Origin: Flammeovirga yaeyamensis
GTDB lineage: Bacteria; Bacteroidota; Bacteroidia; Cytophagales; Flammeovirgaceae
Length of the DNA stretch: 64,000 bases
Assembly (NCBI RefSeq): GCF_018736045.1
Contig: NZ_CP076132.1
Coordinates: forward strand, 548,001-612,000
Direction of reading: 5' to 3'
Position numbers and translations under genes: made by a program. Below, piece by piece: positions 53,677-61,942 of the stretch (positions are counted from its first letter, which is position 1; each line of letters starts with the position of its first letter). The notes beneath the pieces are model-generated. The model ran no database searches. It was not told the DNA's origin and saw only the letters and a list, made by a program, of their open reading frames with translations.

Positions 53677-53720
53677 AAAAGCTTGCTATTCCAATTAAAG
53701 GGATGGCAAGCTTTTTTAGT
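53677..53720. terminator. Bidirectional terminator between marR and the mini-protein gene
   Basis: The 16-bp stem AAAAGCTTGCTATTCC / GGGATGGCAAGCTTTT has two wobble pairs and is followed by T on the plus strand. Confidence 0.8.
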
Positions 53721-54144
53721 AGGAATTAACCACCAATCTTTTAGTTACTCTTTGATTACCGTTAAGTACAGAAACAAAATACAGTCCCTCAGAAACTTCT
53801 ACTTTTGGTTTATACTTTAACTGTACCTTAGAATTATCTACAGATATATCCATACGGTAAATCAAGTTTCCGATGGTATTATAGAGTAATACTTGTACAG
53901 GGAATGATCGATCGATACCATCTATTTCCATTGAGACATTTAGACCATTTTCTTCTGCTACAACAGGATTTGGTAGAATTACCAAACTTAGGGTTTGATA
54001 AGTAGTAATCGTATTTTCTTTTAAGGGAATTTTTCTTTCTGAAGCGGATGCTTCTATAGAGATAAAAAATCCTAAAATAATTAATAGGCTACTACTCAAC
54101 ACATATTTGTATGTTCTCAGTAGTTTACTTTTCTCATAAATCAT
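53716..54144 (-). CDS. Exported mini-protein consisting mainly of a T9SS sorting domain
   Basis: 142 residues. An N-terminal export signal (about 1-35, hydrophobic SSSLLIILGFFISIEASAS) is followed by only about 20 linker residues. The rest is a type A T9SS C-terminal domain: VILPNPVVAEENGLNVSMEI, then VLLYNTIGNLIYRMDIS, ending EGLYFVSVLNGNQRVTKRLV. There is no cargo domain. It could be a decoy or regulator for the T9SS, a small surface protein in its own right, or the rest of a larger gene. A clean signal-to-sorting-domain join argues against simple truncation. Confidence 0.75.
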   Translation of the reverse strand: MIYEKSKLLRTYKYVLSSSLLIILGFFISIEASASERKIPLKENTITTYQTLSLVILPNPVVAEENGLNVSMEIDGIDRSFPVQVLLYNTIGNLIYRMDISVDNSKVQLKYKPKVEVSEGLYFVSVLNGNQRVTKRLVVNSY

Positions 54145-54263
54145 AGTATTTTTTTAGTAAAGGTGTTCTATAGGCAGTTTAATTTGTGTTGTTTATAATA
54201 TCCGAAAAAAAGTTGAGTTAATCAAGGCATAAAAAAAGCCAACACATTTCTGTATTGGCTTGG

Positions 54264-54336
54264 TGATCCCGCTGGGGCTCGAACCCAGGACCCTCTCCTT
54301 AAAAGGGAGATGCTCTACCAACTGAGCTACGGAATC
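54264..54336 (-). tRNA. tRNA-Lys (TTT)
   Basis: 73-nt cloverleaf: acceptor GATTCCG / CGGGATC, anticodon stem TCTCC / GGAGA with loop CTTTTAA, T arm CTGGG TTCGAGC CCCAG, discriminator A. It is the only copy followed by an encoded CCA (54261-54263). Last of the array in transcription order. Confidence 0.95.
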
Positions 54337-54362
54337 TAATTTCTTCGGATAGTTAATCTTTG

Positions 54363-54446
54363 TGCTCACGATTGGATTCGAACCAACACGGGATTGCTCC
54401 CACCACCCCCTCAAGATGGCGTGTCTACCAATTTCACCACGTGAGC
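54363..54446 (-). tRNA. tRNA-Leu (GAG)
   Basis: 84 nt with a long variable arm (TGGGAGCAATCCC). Acceptor GCTCACG / CGTGAGC; anticodon stem CCATC / GGTGG around TTGAGGG gives anticodon GAG. It sits between two tRNA-Lys copies. Confidence 0.95.
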
Positions 54447-54453
54447 TTCCTTG

Positions 54454-54526
54454 TGATCCCGCTGGGGCTCGAACCCAGGACCCTCTCCTTAAAAGGGAGA
54501 TGCTCTACCAACTGAGCTACGGAATC
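54454..54526 (-). tRNA. tRNA-Lys (TTT)
   Basis: 73 nt, identical in body to the other tRNA-Lys copies. CCA is not encoded. Confidence 0.95.
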
Positions 54527-54557
54527 GTCGTTTTTTCAAACGAAGTTATTTTAAAAG

Positions 54558-54630
54558 TGATCCCGCTGGGGCTCGAACCCAGGACCCTCTCCTTAAAAGG
54601 GAGATGCTCTACCAACTGAGCTACGGAATC
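54558..54630 (-). tRNA. tRNA-Lys (TTT)
   Basis: 73 nt, same cloverleaf and anticodon TTT as its neighbours; part of the ~104-bp tandem array. Confidence 0.95.
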
Positions 54631-54661
54631 GTCGTTTTTTCAAACGAAGTTATTTTAAATG

Positions 54662-54734
54662 TGATCCCGCTGGGGCTCGAACCCAGGACCCTCTCCTTAA
54701 AAGGGAGATGCTCTACCAACTGAGCTACGGAATC
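54662..54734 (-). tRNA. tRNA-Lys (TTT)
   Basis: 73 nt, same cloverleaf. The spacer between it and the next copy is two bases shorter than the others. Confidence 0.95.
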
Positions 54735-54763
54735 GTCGTTTTTCAACGAAGTTATTTTAAAAG

Positions 54764-54836
54764 TGATCCCGCTGGGGCTCGAACCCAGGACCCTCTCCTT
54801 AAAAGGGAGATGCTCTACCAACTGAGCTACGGAATC
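54764..54836 (-). tRNA. tRNA-Lys (TTT)
   Basis: 73 nt, same cloverleaf and anticodon; part of the tandem array. Confidence 0.95.
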
Positions 54837-54867
54837 GTCGTTTTTTCAAACGAAGTTATTTTAAAAG

Positions 54868-54940
54868 TGATCCCGCTGGGGCTCGAACCCAGGACCCTCT
54901 CCTTAAAAGGGAGATGCTCTACCAACTGAGCTACGGAATC
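54868..54940 (-). tRNA. tRNA-Lys (TTT)
   Basis: 73 nt, first copy in transcription order. The upstream sequence at 54941 onward differs from the repeated spacer and leads to a promoter-like element at 55032-55040. Confidence 0.95.
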
Positions 54941-55031
54941 ATAATTTTTCTAAAAGATCGCAAGTAATTTTATAAAATTAAAACGACCTATTAAATTTGA
55001 AAAACTCGTTTGTCTTTCCTTTTTTGCGAGT

Positions 55032-55040
55032 GCAAATGTA
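55032..55040 (-). promoter_or_regulatory. -7 element (TACATTTGC) for the tRNA-Lys/Leu cluster
   Basis: A perfect TAnnTTTGC on the minus strand, about 92 bases before the first tRNA-Lys. A TTG lies about 17 bases upstream of it. It overlaps the region before the divergent TPR/SH3 gene. Confidence 0.5.
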
Positions 55041-55066
55041 GAATGATTTTCAACATCAAGCAAATA

Positions 55067-55795
55067 ATGAGATTTATTTTATCCTTAATAAGTTTATATT
55101 TATTGACTTTCAGTCAATTAGGATTTGGATTTTCGGCCTTAGAAACGAAAATTTCCAAAGCAGATTCACTTTTTGAATCACAACAGTACATAGATGCTTA
55201 TACTATTTACGAAGATATTTTGACAAATGATCAAGCGTATTCTTCAAGAATGTTGCTCCGAATGGCCTTTATTCAAGAGGGTCAAGACAATTATTCTACT
55301 GCTTTGTACTATTTAAATCTGCAATATCGCCTTACAGCCGACCGTCAGACGTTAAATAAAATGACAAAAATTGCAGAAGAAAATAATTTATTGGGATATC
55401 AATATTCCGATAAAGAATTTTTTGTTTCCTTGTTCAATAACATGCAAACACTTTTTGCAGCCGTTTTAATTACCTTGATAACGGTATGTTTGGTCTTAAT
55501 GTTCATTAGAAGGAAACAAAGTTTGTCAATTACAACTTTAACTTTCTTTGTTGCAGTTTTTTCTATAATTGGCCTATGGGCTTTTAATGGAGGAATAGAA
55601 AGAGAGCAAGCGATTGTGAGAAATAACGGTGCATTATTGATGAACGAACCATCTGCCGGTGGTAAGAAGCTTGCAGAGATTGTTCAGGGTGAACGTTTGA
55701 AGATTGAGAGTGAAAATGATATCTGGTACAAAGTAATTCTTCCTAACGATGCCGAGGGCTATATCAGAAAAGGGAGAGTATTTGATGTCAAATAG
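55067..55795 (+). CDS. TPR and SH3 domain membrane protein
   Basis: 242 residues from the ATG at 55067 (MRFILSLISLYLLTFSQLGF), which gives a clean signal peptide. An ATG at 55043 would add eight residues. After the signal comes a TPR-like region (KADSLFESQQYIDAYTIYED; YSTALYYLNLQYRL). Two hydrophobic segments lie near residues 130-150 and 160-178. A bacterial SH3 domain closes the protein (NNGALLMNEPSAGGKKLAEI, ending DAEGYIRKGRVFDV). The plan resembles BatE-type proteins of aerotolerance operons, but no bat genes are adjacent. It is probably a cell-envelope protein-interaction factor. Confidence 0.7.
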   Translation: MRFILSLISLYLLTFSQLGFGFSALETKISKADSLFESQQYIDAYTIYEDILTNDQAYSSRMLLRMAFIQEGQDNYSTALYYLNLQYRLTADRQTLNKMTKIAEENNLLGYQYSDKEFFVSLFNNMQTLFAAVLITLITVCLVLMFIRRKQSLSITTLTFFVAVFSIIGLWAFNGGIEREQAIVRNNGALLMNEPSAGGKKLAEIVQGERLKIESENDIWYKVILPNDAEGYIRKGRVFDVK

Positions 55796-55859
55796 AGTTT
55801 TGTGGTTCTAATGGTCGTAACTGTATAATTATAACCATACAGACTTCAATGCATAAATA

Positions 55860-55896
55860 AAAATGCCTGATACACTTTAATTGTATCAGGCATTTT
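55860..55896. terminator. Bidirectional terminator
   Basis: The perfect 15-bp stem AAAATGCCTGATACA / TGTATCAGGCATTTT has a 7-nt loop and lies between convergent genes. Confidence 0.85.
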
Positions 55897-55952
55897 ATTT
55901 TACTCAATTTAGATATTGCTTGTTTAAGCAATATAGATTCTATTATTTCTTT

Positions 55953-57896
55953 TTAAGCTTTCGAAATAGAAATCAACCATCGTTCGCCATCTTCAAAGTA
56001 TACTTTACGAACTTCAAGAGACATTTTATTTCTTTCTCCTAAGTTATTGAGAATATCATATTCTTCTTTTTGATGTAGATTCTGCCATTCTTCTGTTTCC
56101 GTGAAGCCAGGGATGATTTCTTTGATATCCATTTGCTTTAATTCATCAGCATTAAATCCAATGAACTCTTGCAAAGAAAGACTACCAAAATAGATTTGTC
56201 CGCTATCCTCAACAATCAGTAATCGACCCGCAGTAGAGTCAACAATTTCGTTAAGAAGCTTCTTGGTTGATTCTGTTTCTCTTCTTTCTCTTACCAATTG
56301 CTCCTGCGTAGCCTGAAGTTCCTCCATACTTTGCTTTATTTCCTCCTCATTGGTACGAAGCTCATCAGTTAGACGTTTACTGTCATTGTACAGCTTACTT
56401 ACGTTAGAAGTGTTTTCTGAGGTCACTACAGAGGTCGCAATAGCTCCTCCAATCTCATTCAATAGCTGAAGTGCCTTTTTCTCTAAAGGTTTAAATGATG
56501 AAAGCTCCAGAATTACTTCTACAATGCCATGCGATTTAAATGGGAATATAGTAATAGAATTAGGAGAAGCATCACCCAAACCAGAACGAATATTGATGTA
56601 TTGATCCGGAATTTCTGTAAGGTATATAGGCTCACCTTCTTGCCAAATTTCACCAATAAGTCCTTCACCTCTTCTGATCTTCAATCCTTCTTCCTCTTTG
56701 TAAGTATCGAAAGCATATAATGAAGTCAACTCTAAAAATTCATCTTGAGTGACAGGATCTTTTTTATGAATGTAGAAAGCTGCGTGTGTACAATTCATAA
56801 AACGGCTCAATTCTTTGACCAAAGCATGGCCTAATTCAAAAGAATTGCCACTATGAACACGTATAACTTTGTTTAGTCGAGCCAAACCTTCGTTTACCCA
56901 TTCTCTTTCACTTCGTTCATCAGAGTTTAATTTAAGACGGTTTTTCGTCTCTACCAGTGATTGAATAAAAGGATCGGATTTATAACTTTCTTTATCTTGA
57001 GAGCTGAAGTCAACATCATAATTTCCTTTACTAAACTCCATCACATACATAGAAATGTCTTCCAATTTCTGACGCATACTCATTAGAGAACCACGCATTT
57101 TGGTCATTTCTTTAGTACCTCTTGTATTAAATTCAACATCAAGATTACCGGCCGCGATAAGGTTCCCTTTTTCGGATAATTCTTCTAGGGGTTTTATGAT
57201 AAGGTTGTTAAGTAAGAGTGCATTGACAAATACAACAATACAAATCAGGATAATAGCAATCAGAATAAAACGAACCAATTGATATTCGATTTCTTCCGAA
57301 TCATTCACATAGGCTTTTACTAAATCCTGATTGACTTTAAGCATAGCTCCAGAGTTTTTCTCCAGATACGTTAAGCTATTTCTTACAGTGATGTTTTCTT
57401 CTTCAAAACGACTCAAAAGCCCCACACTATCCGATAAGTAGAGGGCCATATCAATATCCATGTTAAAAGAATAATTTGATGTATTCAGAGGCTCTTCTAG
57501 TATGGTTCTAACATTATTTCTAAATGGTTTCCATACCTCTTCGATACGCTCAATATAATCGTCTACACGTTCGTTGGCAGGACGGATCTTCTTGCTTTCC
57601 ATTTCAGGAACAGAGCCACCGTGTTTCATCACTAATAAAGATCCATCATATAAGTTTAAGGCATTTTCTAGATCATCTTTAGCCGATTGATCTCCAGTAT
57701 TTACATAAATATTGGCCAACAAAACAATTCTTTGGGAAAGCATTGAATTACGAGCAGAGACATCTACTTCTAAACTCTCATTGGTGTAAAGCCCTACAAG
57801 AGTGAGGACAGTAAATAATACTGCTCCAATAAGAATACCTCCCACCCAAAAGATGAGTTGCTTGATAGAAAATTGCTTAAAGTATTTCTCGATCAT
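55953..57896 (-). CDS. Membrane-bound GAF/PAS sensor protein without a kinase domain
   Basis: 647 residues. TM1 is about 14-37. An extracytoplasmic domain contains SARNSMLSQRIVLLANIYVN, similar to PilJ/NarX-type sensor domains (the phrase RxxMLSQR). TM2 is about 206-228, a HAMP-like segment runs to about 300, a GAF domain covers about 340-480 (GEGLIGEIWQEGEPIYLTEI), and a coiled coil is followed by a PAS domain (about 545-640). The protein ends right after PAS, with no kinase or other output domain. It shares its plan with the 12047-15184 product. It is probably a signal-input partner of a separate kinase. Confidence 0.8.
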   Translation of the reverse strand: MIEKYFKQFSIKQLIFWVGGILIGAVLFTVLTLVGLYTNESLEVDVSARNSMLSQRIVLLANIYVNTGDQSAKDDLENALNLYDGSLLVMKHGGSVPEMESKKIRPANERVDDYIERIEEVWKPFRNNVRTILEEPLNTSNYSFNMDIDMALYLSDSVGLLSRFEEENITVRNSLTYLEKNSGAMLKVNQDLVKAYVNDSEEIEYQLVRFILIAIILICIVVFVNALLLNNLIIKPLEELSEKGNLIAAGNLDVEFNTRGTKEMTKMRGSLMSMRQKLEDISMYVMEFSKGNYDVDFSSQDKESYKSDPFIQSLVETKNRLKLNSDERSEREWVNEGLARLNKVIRVHSGNSFELGHALVKELSRFMNCTHAAFYIHKKDPVTQDEFLELTSLYAFDTYKEEEGLKIRRGEGLIGEIWQEGEPIYLTEIPDQYINIRSGLGDASPNSITIFPFKSHGIVEVILELSSFKPLEKKALQLLNEIGGAIATSVVTSENTSNVSKLYNDSKRLTDELRTNEEEIKQSMEELQATQEQLVRERRETESTKKLLNEIVDSTAGRLLIVEDSGQIYFGSLSLQEFIGFNADELKQMDIKEIIPGFTETEEWQNLHQKEEYDILNNLGERNKMSLEVRKVYFEDGERWLISISKA

Positions 57897-58048
57897 TATA
57901 TTTTATCCCTAAAAAAGGTAGGTCGTTTTAAAAAGTGAGTAGATCAACTAGAGAGATAACGTTTAAATTCCTCAAATTGATACTTTTGATTAGATATAAA
58001 TAGGCGTAAAATGTGTGCCAAATTTGAAGTTATACTCTTTAATCCAAA

Positions 58049-58096
58049 AAAAGAGCATGACAGAAGGAAAACTAATTCCATCCAACATGCTCTTTT
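58049..58096 (-). terminator. Terminator of the MFS gene
   Basis: The 11-bp stem AAAAGAGCATG / CATGCTCTTTT has a 26-nt loop and lies just downstream of the minus-strand stop. T residues follow on the minus strand. Confidence 0.65.
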
Positions 58097-58127
58097 AAAA
58101 AAAGGTATATAGGTAAATCTGTTTGAT

Positions 58128-59486
58128 TTATTCTTCTGTAGAAGGTTTCTTATCCGATACTAAACCTACGCAGAATGACCCAATAATGAGTAAAACACCT
58201 GCGAAAGTAAGTAGGCCTACTGTATTTCCATCAAAGAAACTTGTAGCGATTGAACCTCCGAAAAGACCAGCGAAAATTTGAGGACCTGCAATAGTTACAT
58301 TAAAAATGCCCATGTACAATCCCATTTTTTCAGCCGGTAAGTTTTCTGCTAAAATACTGAAAGGCATTGCCAAGATAGCAGCCCATGCCATACCTACACC
58401 AATCATAGGAATAAGTAACATGTACTGATCGTGAATATAACTGATACTTACTAAACCAATACCACCACAGATTAAAGCACCTGAGTAAACTGCTTTTCTG
58501 TTTAAAGTTTTAATTAGGATTGGCATCGCAATAGAGAACAATGCAGCCGCTAAACTGTAAGCAGCGAACATAATACCTACCCAGTCACCCGCTTCGTTAT
58601 AAGCTTTTGATGTGGTGTCTGTGGTATCCCAAATGTGTTGAGCGATAGCAGGAGTAGAGTACACCCACATAAAGTAAAGTGCTACCCAAGAACATAATTG
58701 TACTGCTGCTAATTGTATCATTACTTTAGGAGACCCTAATAGAGTATCAATAATATTAATATGTGTTTTGTCTCCATTTTGAGATTTAGCTTCTAGATCA
58801 ACATTGTTATACTCTGCATATTCTTTTGGAGGATACTCTTTTGTTCTCATTGCTGTCCAAATCACCGTCAAGATTAACGTTGCTCCACCAATGTAGAATG
58901 ACCAAACTGTTGAATCAGCTACTTTTTGACCTGCAGCAGTATCCGGTTCGTTAGAAACGCCCCATGCTGTTAGTATAAATGGTAATGCTGAACCAATTAC
59001 AGCACCAGTGTTAATCAAGAATGATTGAACTGAATAACCTAAATCTCTTTGTTTATCGTTAACCATATCACCAACTAAAGCTCTAAAAGGCTGGAAAGTG
59101 ATATTGAAAGAGGCATCCATAATTAATAGCATAATGGCACCAAAAATCATTGGAGGTAGAAATGCTACAAAAACTTCAGAATTCGGCATTAAGAACATCG
59201 CCAATGTTGCCATAATTGCACCACCCACAATGTAAGGAATTCTACGTCCAAGTCTGTTCCAAGTAAAGTCTGAAGCACCACCAATAATTGGTTGAATAAT
59301 AATACCCGCAATAGGAGCCGCTAACCAGAAATAGCCCAAGTGATGCACATCTGCACCCAAAGCTTGTAAGATTCTACTCACGTTACCATTCTGTAAGGCA
59401 AATCCAAATTGTACACCAAGGAAACCAAAACTAAGGTTCCAAATTTGCCAAAAGGATAAATCGGGTTTAGGAGTTTTATTTGACAT
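58128..59486 (-). CDS. MFS transporter, SLC45/GPH-like sugar symporter
   Basis: 452 residues with about 12 hydrophobic segments. The opening LSFWQIWNLSFGFLGVQFGF, with the phrases LGYFWLAAPIAGIIIQPIIG and SDFTWNRLGRRIPYI, is typical of bacterial SLC45-like maltose or sucrose/proton symporters. The central loop (AMRTKEYPPKEYAEYNNVDL) is also typical. The likely substrate is an oligosaccharide. No glycosidase or regulator gene lies next to it, so this stays an inference. Confidence 0.85.
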   Translation of the reverse strand: MSNKTPKPDLSFWQIWNLSFGFLGVQFGFALQNGNVSRILQALGADVHHLGYFWLAAPIAGIIIQPIIGGASDFTWNRLGRRIPYIVGGAIMATLAMFLMPNSEVFVAFLPPMIFGAIMLLIMDASFNITFQPFRALVGDMVNDKQRDLGYSVQSFLINTGAVIGSALPFILTAWGVSNEPDTAAGQKVADSTVWSFYIGGATLILTVIWTAMRTKEYPPKEYAEYNNVDLEAKSQNGDKTHINIIDTLLGSPKVMIQLAAVQLCSWVALYFMWVYSTPAIAQHIWDTTDTTSKAYNEAGDWVGIMFAAYSLAAALFSIAMPILIKTLNRKAVYSGALICGGIGLVSISYIHDQYMLLIPMIGVGMAWAAILAMPFSILAENLPAEKMGLYMGIFNVTIAGPQIFAGLFGGSIATSFFDGNTVGLLTFAGVLLIIGSFCVGLVSDKKPSTEE

Positions 59487-59657
59487 ATAAGTTATCTTCG
59501 ATTATTTAATTTCATACAAGAGGTAGAATCTTTTTTTCCTATCTCTAATGACAAATATAAAAATGTAAAAGAAACAATTATGATAACTTGGCGATTGATT
59601 TTGATGATTTTTGATAAAAAAATATTGCAATCGGTTGTAATTTTATAAACAAAAAAA

Positions 59658-59682
59658 GTCCCTACCTTTTAAAGATAGGGAC
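59658..59682 (-). terminator. Terminator of the small Cys protein gene
   Basis: The stem GTCCCTACC / GATAGGGAC has one wobble pair, with a T-run on the minus strand. Confidence 0.75.
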
Positions 59683-59705
59683 CATCAAAATATTTTTTGA
59701 GAAGA

Positions 59706-59909
59706 TTATGCTCCAGCCGCTTTTTGCTTGTTTTTACATTGGCTTGGATCTTTACCGCAGTAGCTACAAGATTTACCTTCTGGATTTAGAAATGGGCTTT
59801 GAGAAGCACAAGTACCTTCAAATTTTCCATCTTTCTTGAAAATCAGTTTAACTGACATCAAAATAAAGAATAGACCAAAAATGCCTACACCTAATAAGAA
59901 AGTTTCCAT
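59706..59909 (-). CDS. Small membrane protein with four-cysteine motif, NqrM-like
   Basis: 67 residues: one membrane helix (about 4-24), then FEGTCASQSPFLNPEGKSCSYCGKD and a final C in SQCKNKQ. The four Cys resemble the pattern of the NqrM/DUF539 family, small helix-plus-Cys proteins that help insert iron into the Na+-NQR complex. The match is partial, because NqrM normally has GSCGG at the first Cys. The gene stands alone with its own terminator. It is probably a redox or metal-handling protein of the inner membrane; the identification is tentative. Confidence 0.5.
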   Translation of the reverse strand: METFLLGVGIFGLFFILMSVKLIFKKDGKFEGTCASQSPFLNPEGKSCSYCGKDPSQCKNKQKAAGA

Positions 59910-60119
59910 ATGATTTATATAGTTATTTGTCTTTAGAAGACGGTGTAATTTTTTCTTTTGTTATCACAAATGTAATGAAATGTTTATGGGAAATGATGAT
60001 AATTGACAGATAATCATCAGAACTTACTAACAAATTAACAAATGTTCATGTGTTTTTTTGTTCTTTAAGCTCCCAAAAGAGTATTTGATGTGACCATAGA
60101 AAGAACAAAACAAACTTAA

Positions 60120-60722
60120 CTATTTCATCTTAGGCAAAGTAATATGATACTTAATGGCTAGAATTCGAATCGAAATGACGGAAAATACACTTGCCCAAGT
60201 AGTTATATTGTCCGCTAAACCTAAGTAGGAAAGGAGTACAAAAATAATCCCGCCCACTATACAAGCAGTGGCATAGATCTCTTCTCTAAAAATTAGAGGG
60301 ACCTCATTGCATAAAGTATCTCTAATAACACCTCCAAGTACAGCTGTAAATGTTCCCATAATAACACAAATAGCAGGAGATATCCCCATAAGCGATGCTT
60401 TTTCTACACCAATAAAAGTGAAGACACCTAACCCCATTGTATCGAAAAGAAATAGGGTAGTACGTAACCTGGTCACTATTTTTTTAAACAATACAGTACA
60501 TGCTACCGCTCCTGTAATGACTAAAAGGTAATTGGTATCCATCGTCCAGAAAACAGGAGTACTGCCTAAAATGGCATCACGAACGGTACCTCCGCCAACA
60601 GCAGTAACACTCGCGACAAACAGTGCACCGAAAATATCAAATTTCTTTTCCGATGCGGCTAAAGATCCAGAAATAGCAAAAACAAACGTTCCTACTAAAT
60701 CAAGAAAATAGATGAGAGACAT
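60120..60722 (-). CDS. Trimeric intracellular cation (TRIC) channel family protein
   Basis: 200 residues with about six or seven hydrophobic segments and the duplicated glycine-rich motif of the family: AVGGGTVRDAILGSTPVFW in the first half and AVLGGVIRDTLCNEVPLIF in the second. Bacterial TRIC (YadS/YicG, UPF0126) forms trimeric monovalent cation channels. It lies 11 bases after the glycosyltransferase gene on the same strand, so the two are probably co-transcribed, though a functional link is not obvious. Confidence 0.85.
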   Translation of the reverse strand: MSLIYFLDLVGTFVFAISGSLAASEKKFDIFGALFVASVTAVGGGTVRDAILGSTPVFWTMDTNYLLVITGAVACTVLFKKIVTRLRTTLFLFDTMGLGVFTFIGVEKASLMGISPAICVIMGTFTAVLGGVIRDTLCNEVPLIFREEIYATACIVGGIIFVLLSYLGLADNITTWASVFSVISIRILAIKYHITLPKMK

Positions 60723-60733
60723 GGTATGAATCC

Positions 60734-61777
60734 TTATTTATTTAAAACTGTTGCCACTCTTTGATAGACCATCTCTGGAGTGACTTCCTCCAAACAAGCA
60801 TAGTCCTCTCTAAGGCAAGGTTTATTACCAAAGACCGAACAAGGTCGGCAAGGTAGTTCCTGAGTGGATAACTCTACGATATTCGCTTTATCTTGACCGT
60901 AGCCAATAAATCCAGCATAATGATGGGTGGCTCCCCATACCGACACCGTAGGCGTTCCTCTTAAGGAAGCCATATGCATATTGGCGGAGTCCATACTGAC
61001 CATCACATCGAGATGCTCGATAATATCCAACTCTTCTTTTAATTTAATTTTTCCAGCAAGGTTAATGCTACCAGGCACTTGCTCCACACATTTATCCAAA
61101 AGCTTTGATTCTTCTCCAGGTCCACCGAAAAAGATCACTTTTGCATTTTCTTTTTCTTGAAGCAATTTAGCCAAAGCGACTGCTTTCACTTCTCCCCAAG
61201 CTTTGCCTTTGTGTTGAGCAAAAGGGGCGATGCCAATCCAAGAATTATTTTTTCCGCCTAAAAGCTCTAACTCTGCCTGGTTTAAAGCATCTGAAACCTT
61301 TGGACTTAATTGATGTGGAAGTTCTACCGTTAAACCAATTTTTCTGAAGACATCTGCATATCTTTCAGGCATTGGCCTAAGCGGTTGCATCACTTTATCT
61401 TTTGGTCTAGTAAGCTGTTTTTTGCCCTTACGTCCTTTATCAATTCGAACAACCTTAGTACCTGATGTTTGGAAAAAAGCATCCAAAATAAAAGTTCTTA
61501 ATACGGAATGTATATCAGCTACTGCTAAAAAAGGACCTTGTGCCTGAAGCGATTTGTATAGATTTCTAAGTCCTTTAAAGCCGTTATGTTCCCCGTTTAA
61601 ATCAGCTCCAAAAAAGGTTAACCTAGGAATATTTTCGAAAAAAGGCTTTAGAAACGGACGAGAAACCATAACGATTTCGGTATCCGGATTCTGCTTTAAA
61701 ACCTCTTTAAGCACTGGAACGGTCATAGCCACATCGCCCATTGCTGAAAATCGAAATGCTAGAATTTTTTTTGACAT
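60734..61777 (-). CDS. Glycosyltransferase family 9 (heptosyltransferase-like)
   Basis: 347 residues from the ATG at 61777 (MSKKILAFRFSAMGDVAMTV). Upstream in-frame codons to 61846 give no plausible protein start. GT9 motifs: RFSAMGDVAMTVPVL at the N-terminus, IGIAPFAQHKGKAW, and DSANMHMASLRGTPTVSVWG with the nucleotide-sugar site. The Cys-rich end (PCRPCSVFGNKPCLREDYAC) is common in this group. It likely adds heptose or a related sugar to lipopolysaccharide core. The DUF4254 gene upstream is often found beside GT9 genes in Bacteroidota (recalled, not checked). Confidence 0.85.
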   Translation of the reverse strand: MSKKILAFRFSAMGDVAMTVPVLKEVLKQNPDTEIVMVSRPFLKPFFENIPRLTFFGADLNGEHNGFKGLRNLYKSLQAQGPFLAVADIHSVLRTFILDAFFQTSGTKVVRIDKGRKGKKQLTRPKDKVMQPLRPMPERYADVFRKIGLTVELPHQLSPKVSDALNQAELELLGGKNNSWIGIAPFAQHKGKAWGEVKAVALAKLLQEKENAKVIFFGGPGEESKLLDKCVEQVPGSINLAGKIKLKEELDIIEHLDVMVSMDSANMHMASLRGTPTVSVWGATHHYAGFIGYGQDKANIVELSTQELPCRPCSVFGNKPCLREDYACLEEVTPEMVYQRVATVLNK

Positions 61778-61942
61778 GAAATAAACAGAATGTTGATAAA
61801 CTTTAGTAATTCTAAGGTTAGACCATTGAAAAGCATAACCCGTCATAAAAATAAAAAGTTGTTTCCAAATACAAAGAGTAATATGAAAACAACTTTTAAA
61901 ATAATCCTTATTAGAGGATCTATATCATATGATAAGGGAGGA

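Larger units (their letters stand above)
54454..54970 (-). repeat. Tandem array of a ~104-bp tRNA-Lys unit
   Basis: Five tRNA-Lys genes start 104, 104, 102 and 104 bases apart. Four share an almost identical spacer with inverted words CGTCGTTTTTT and AAACGAAG that can pair. Near-identity of gene and spacer shows recent tandem duplication. The right boundary is approximate. Confidence 0.85.

Noticed and set aside
54193-54929. Several open stretches with repeated GVAxVLVEHLPFKERVLG-like or GARTQDPLLKREM-like peptides
   Set aside because: They are translations of the tRNA-Lys and tRNA-Leu genes and their spacers on either strand; no protein is expected.
54454-54940. Regular ~104-bp repeats that might suggest a CRISPR array
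   Set aside because: The repeated part is a 73-nt tRNA-Lys and the spacers are nearly identical to each other, the opposite of CRISPR spacers. No cas genes are present.
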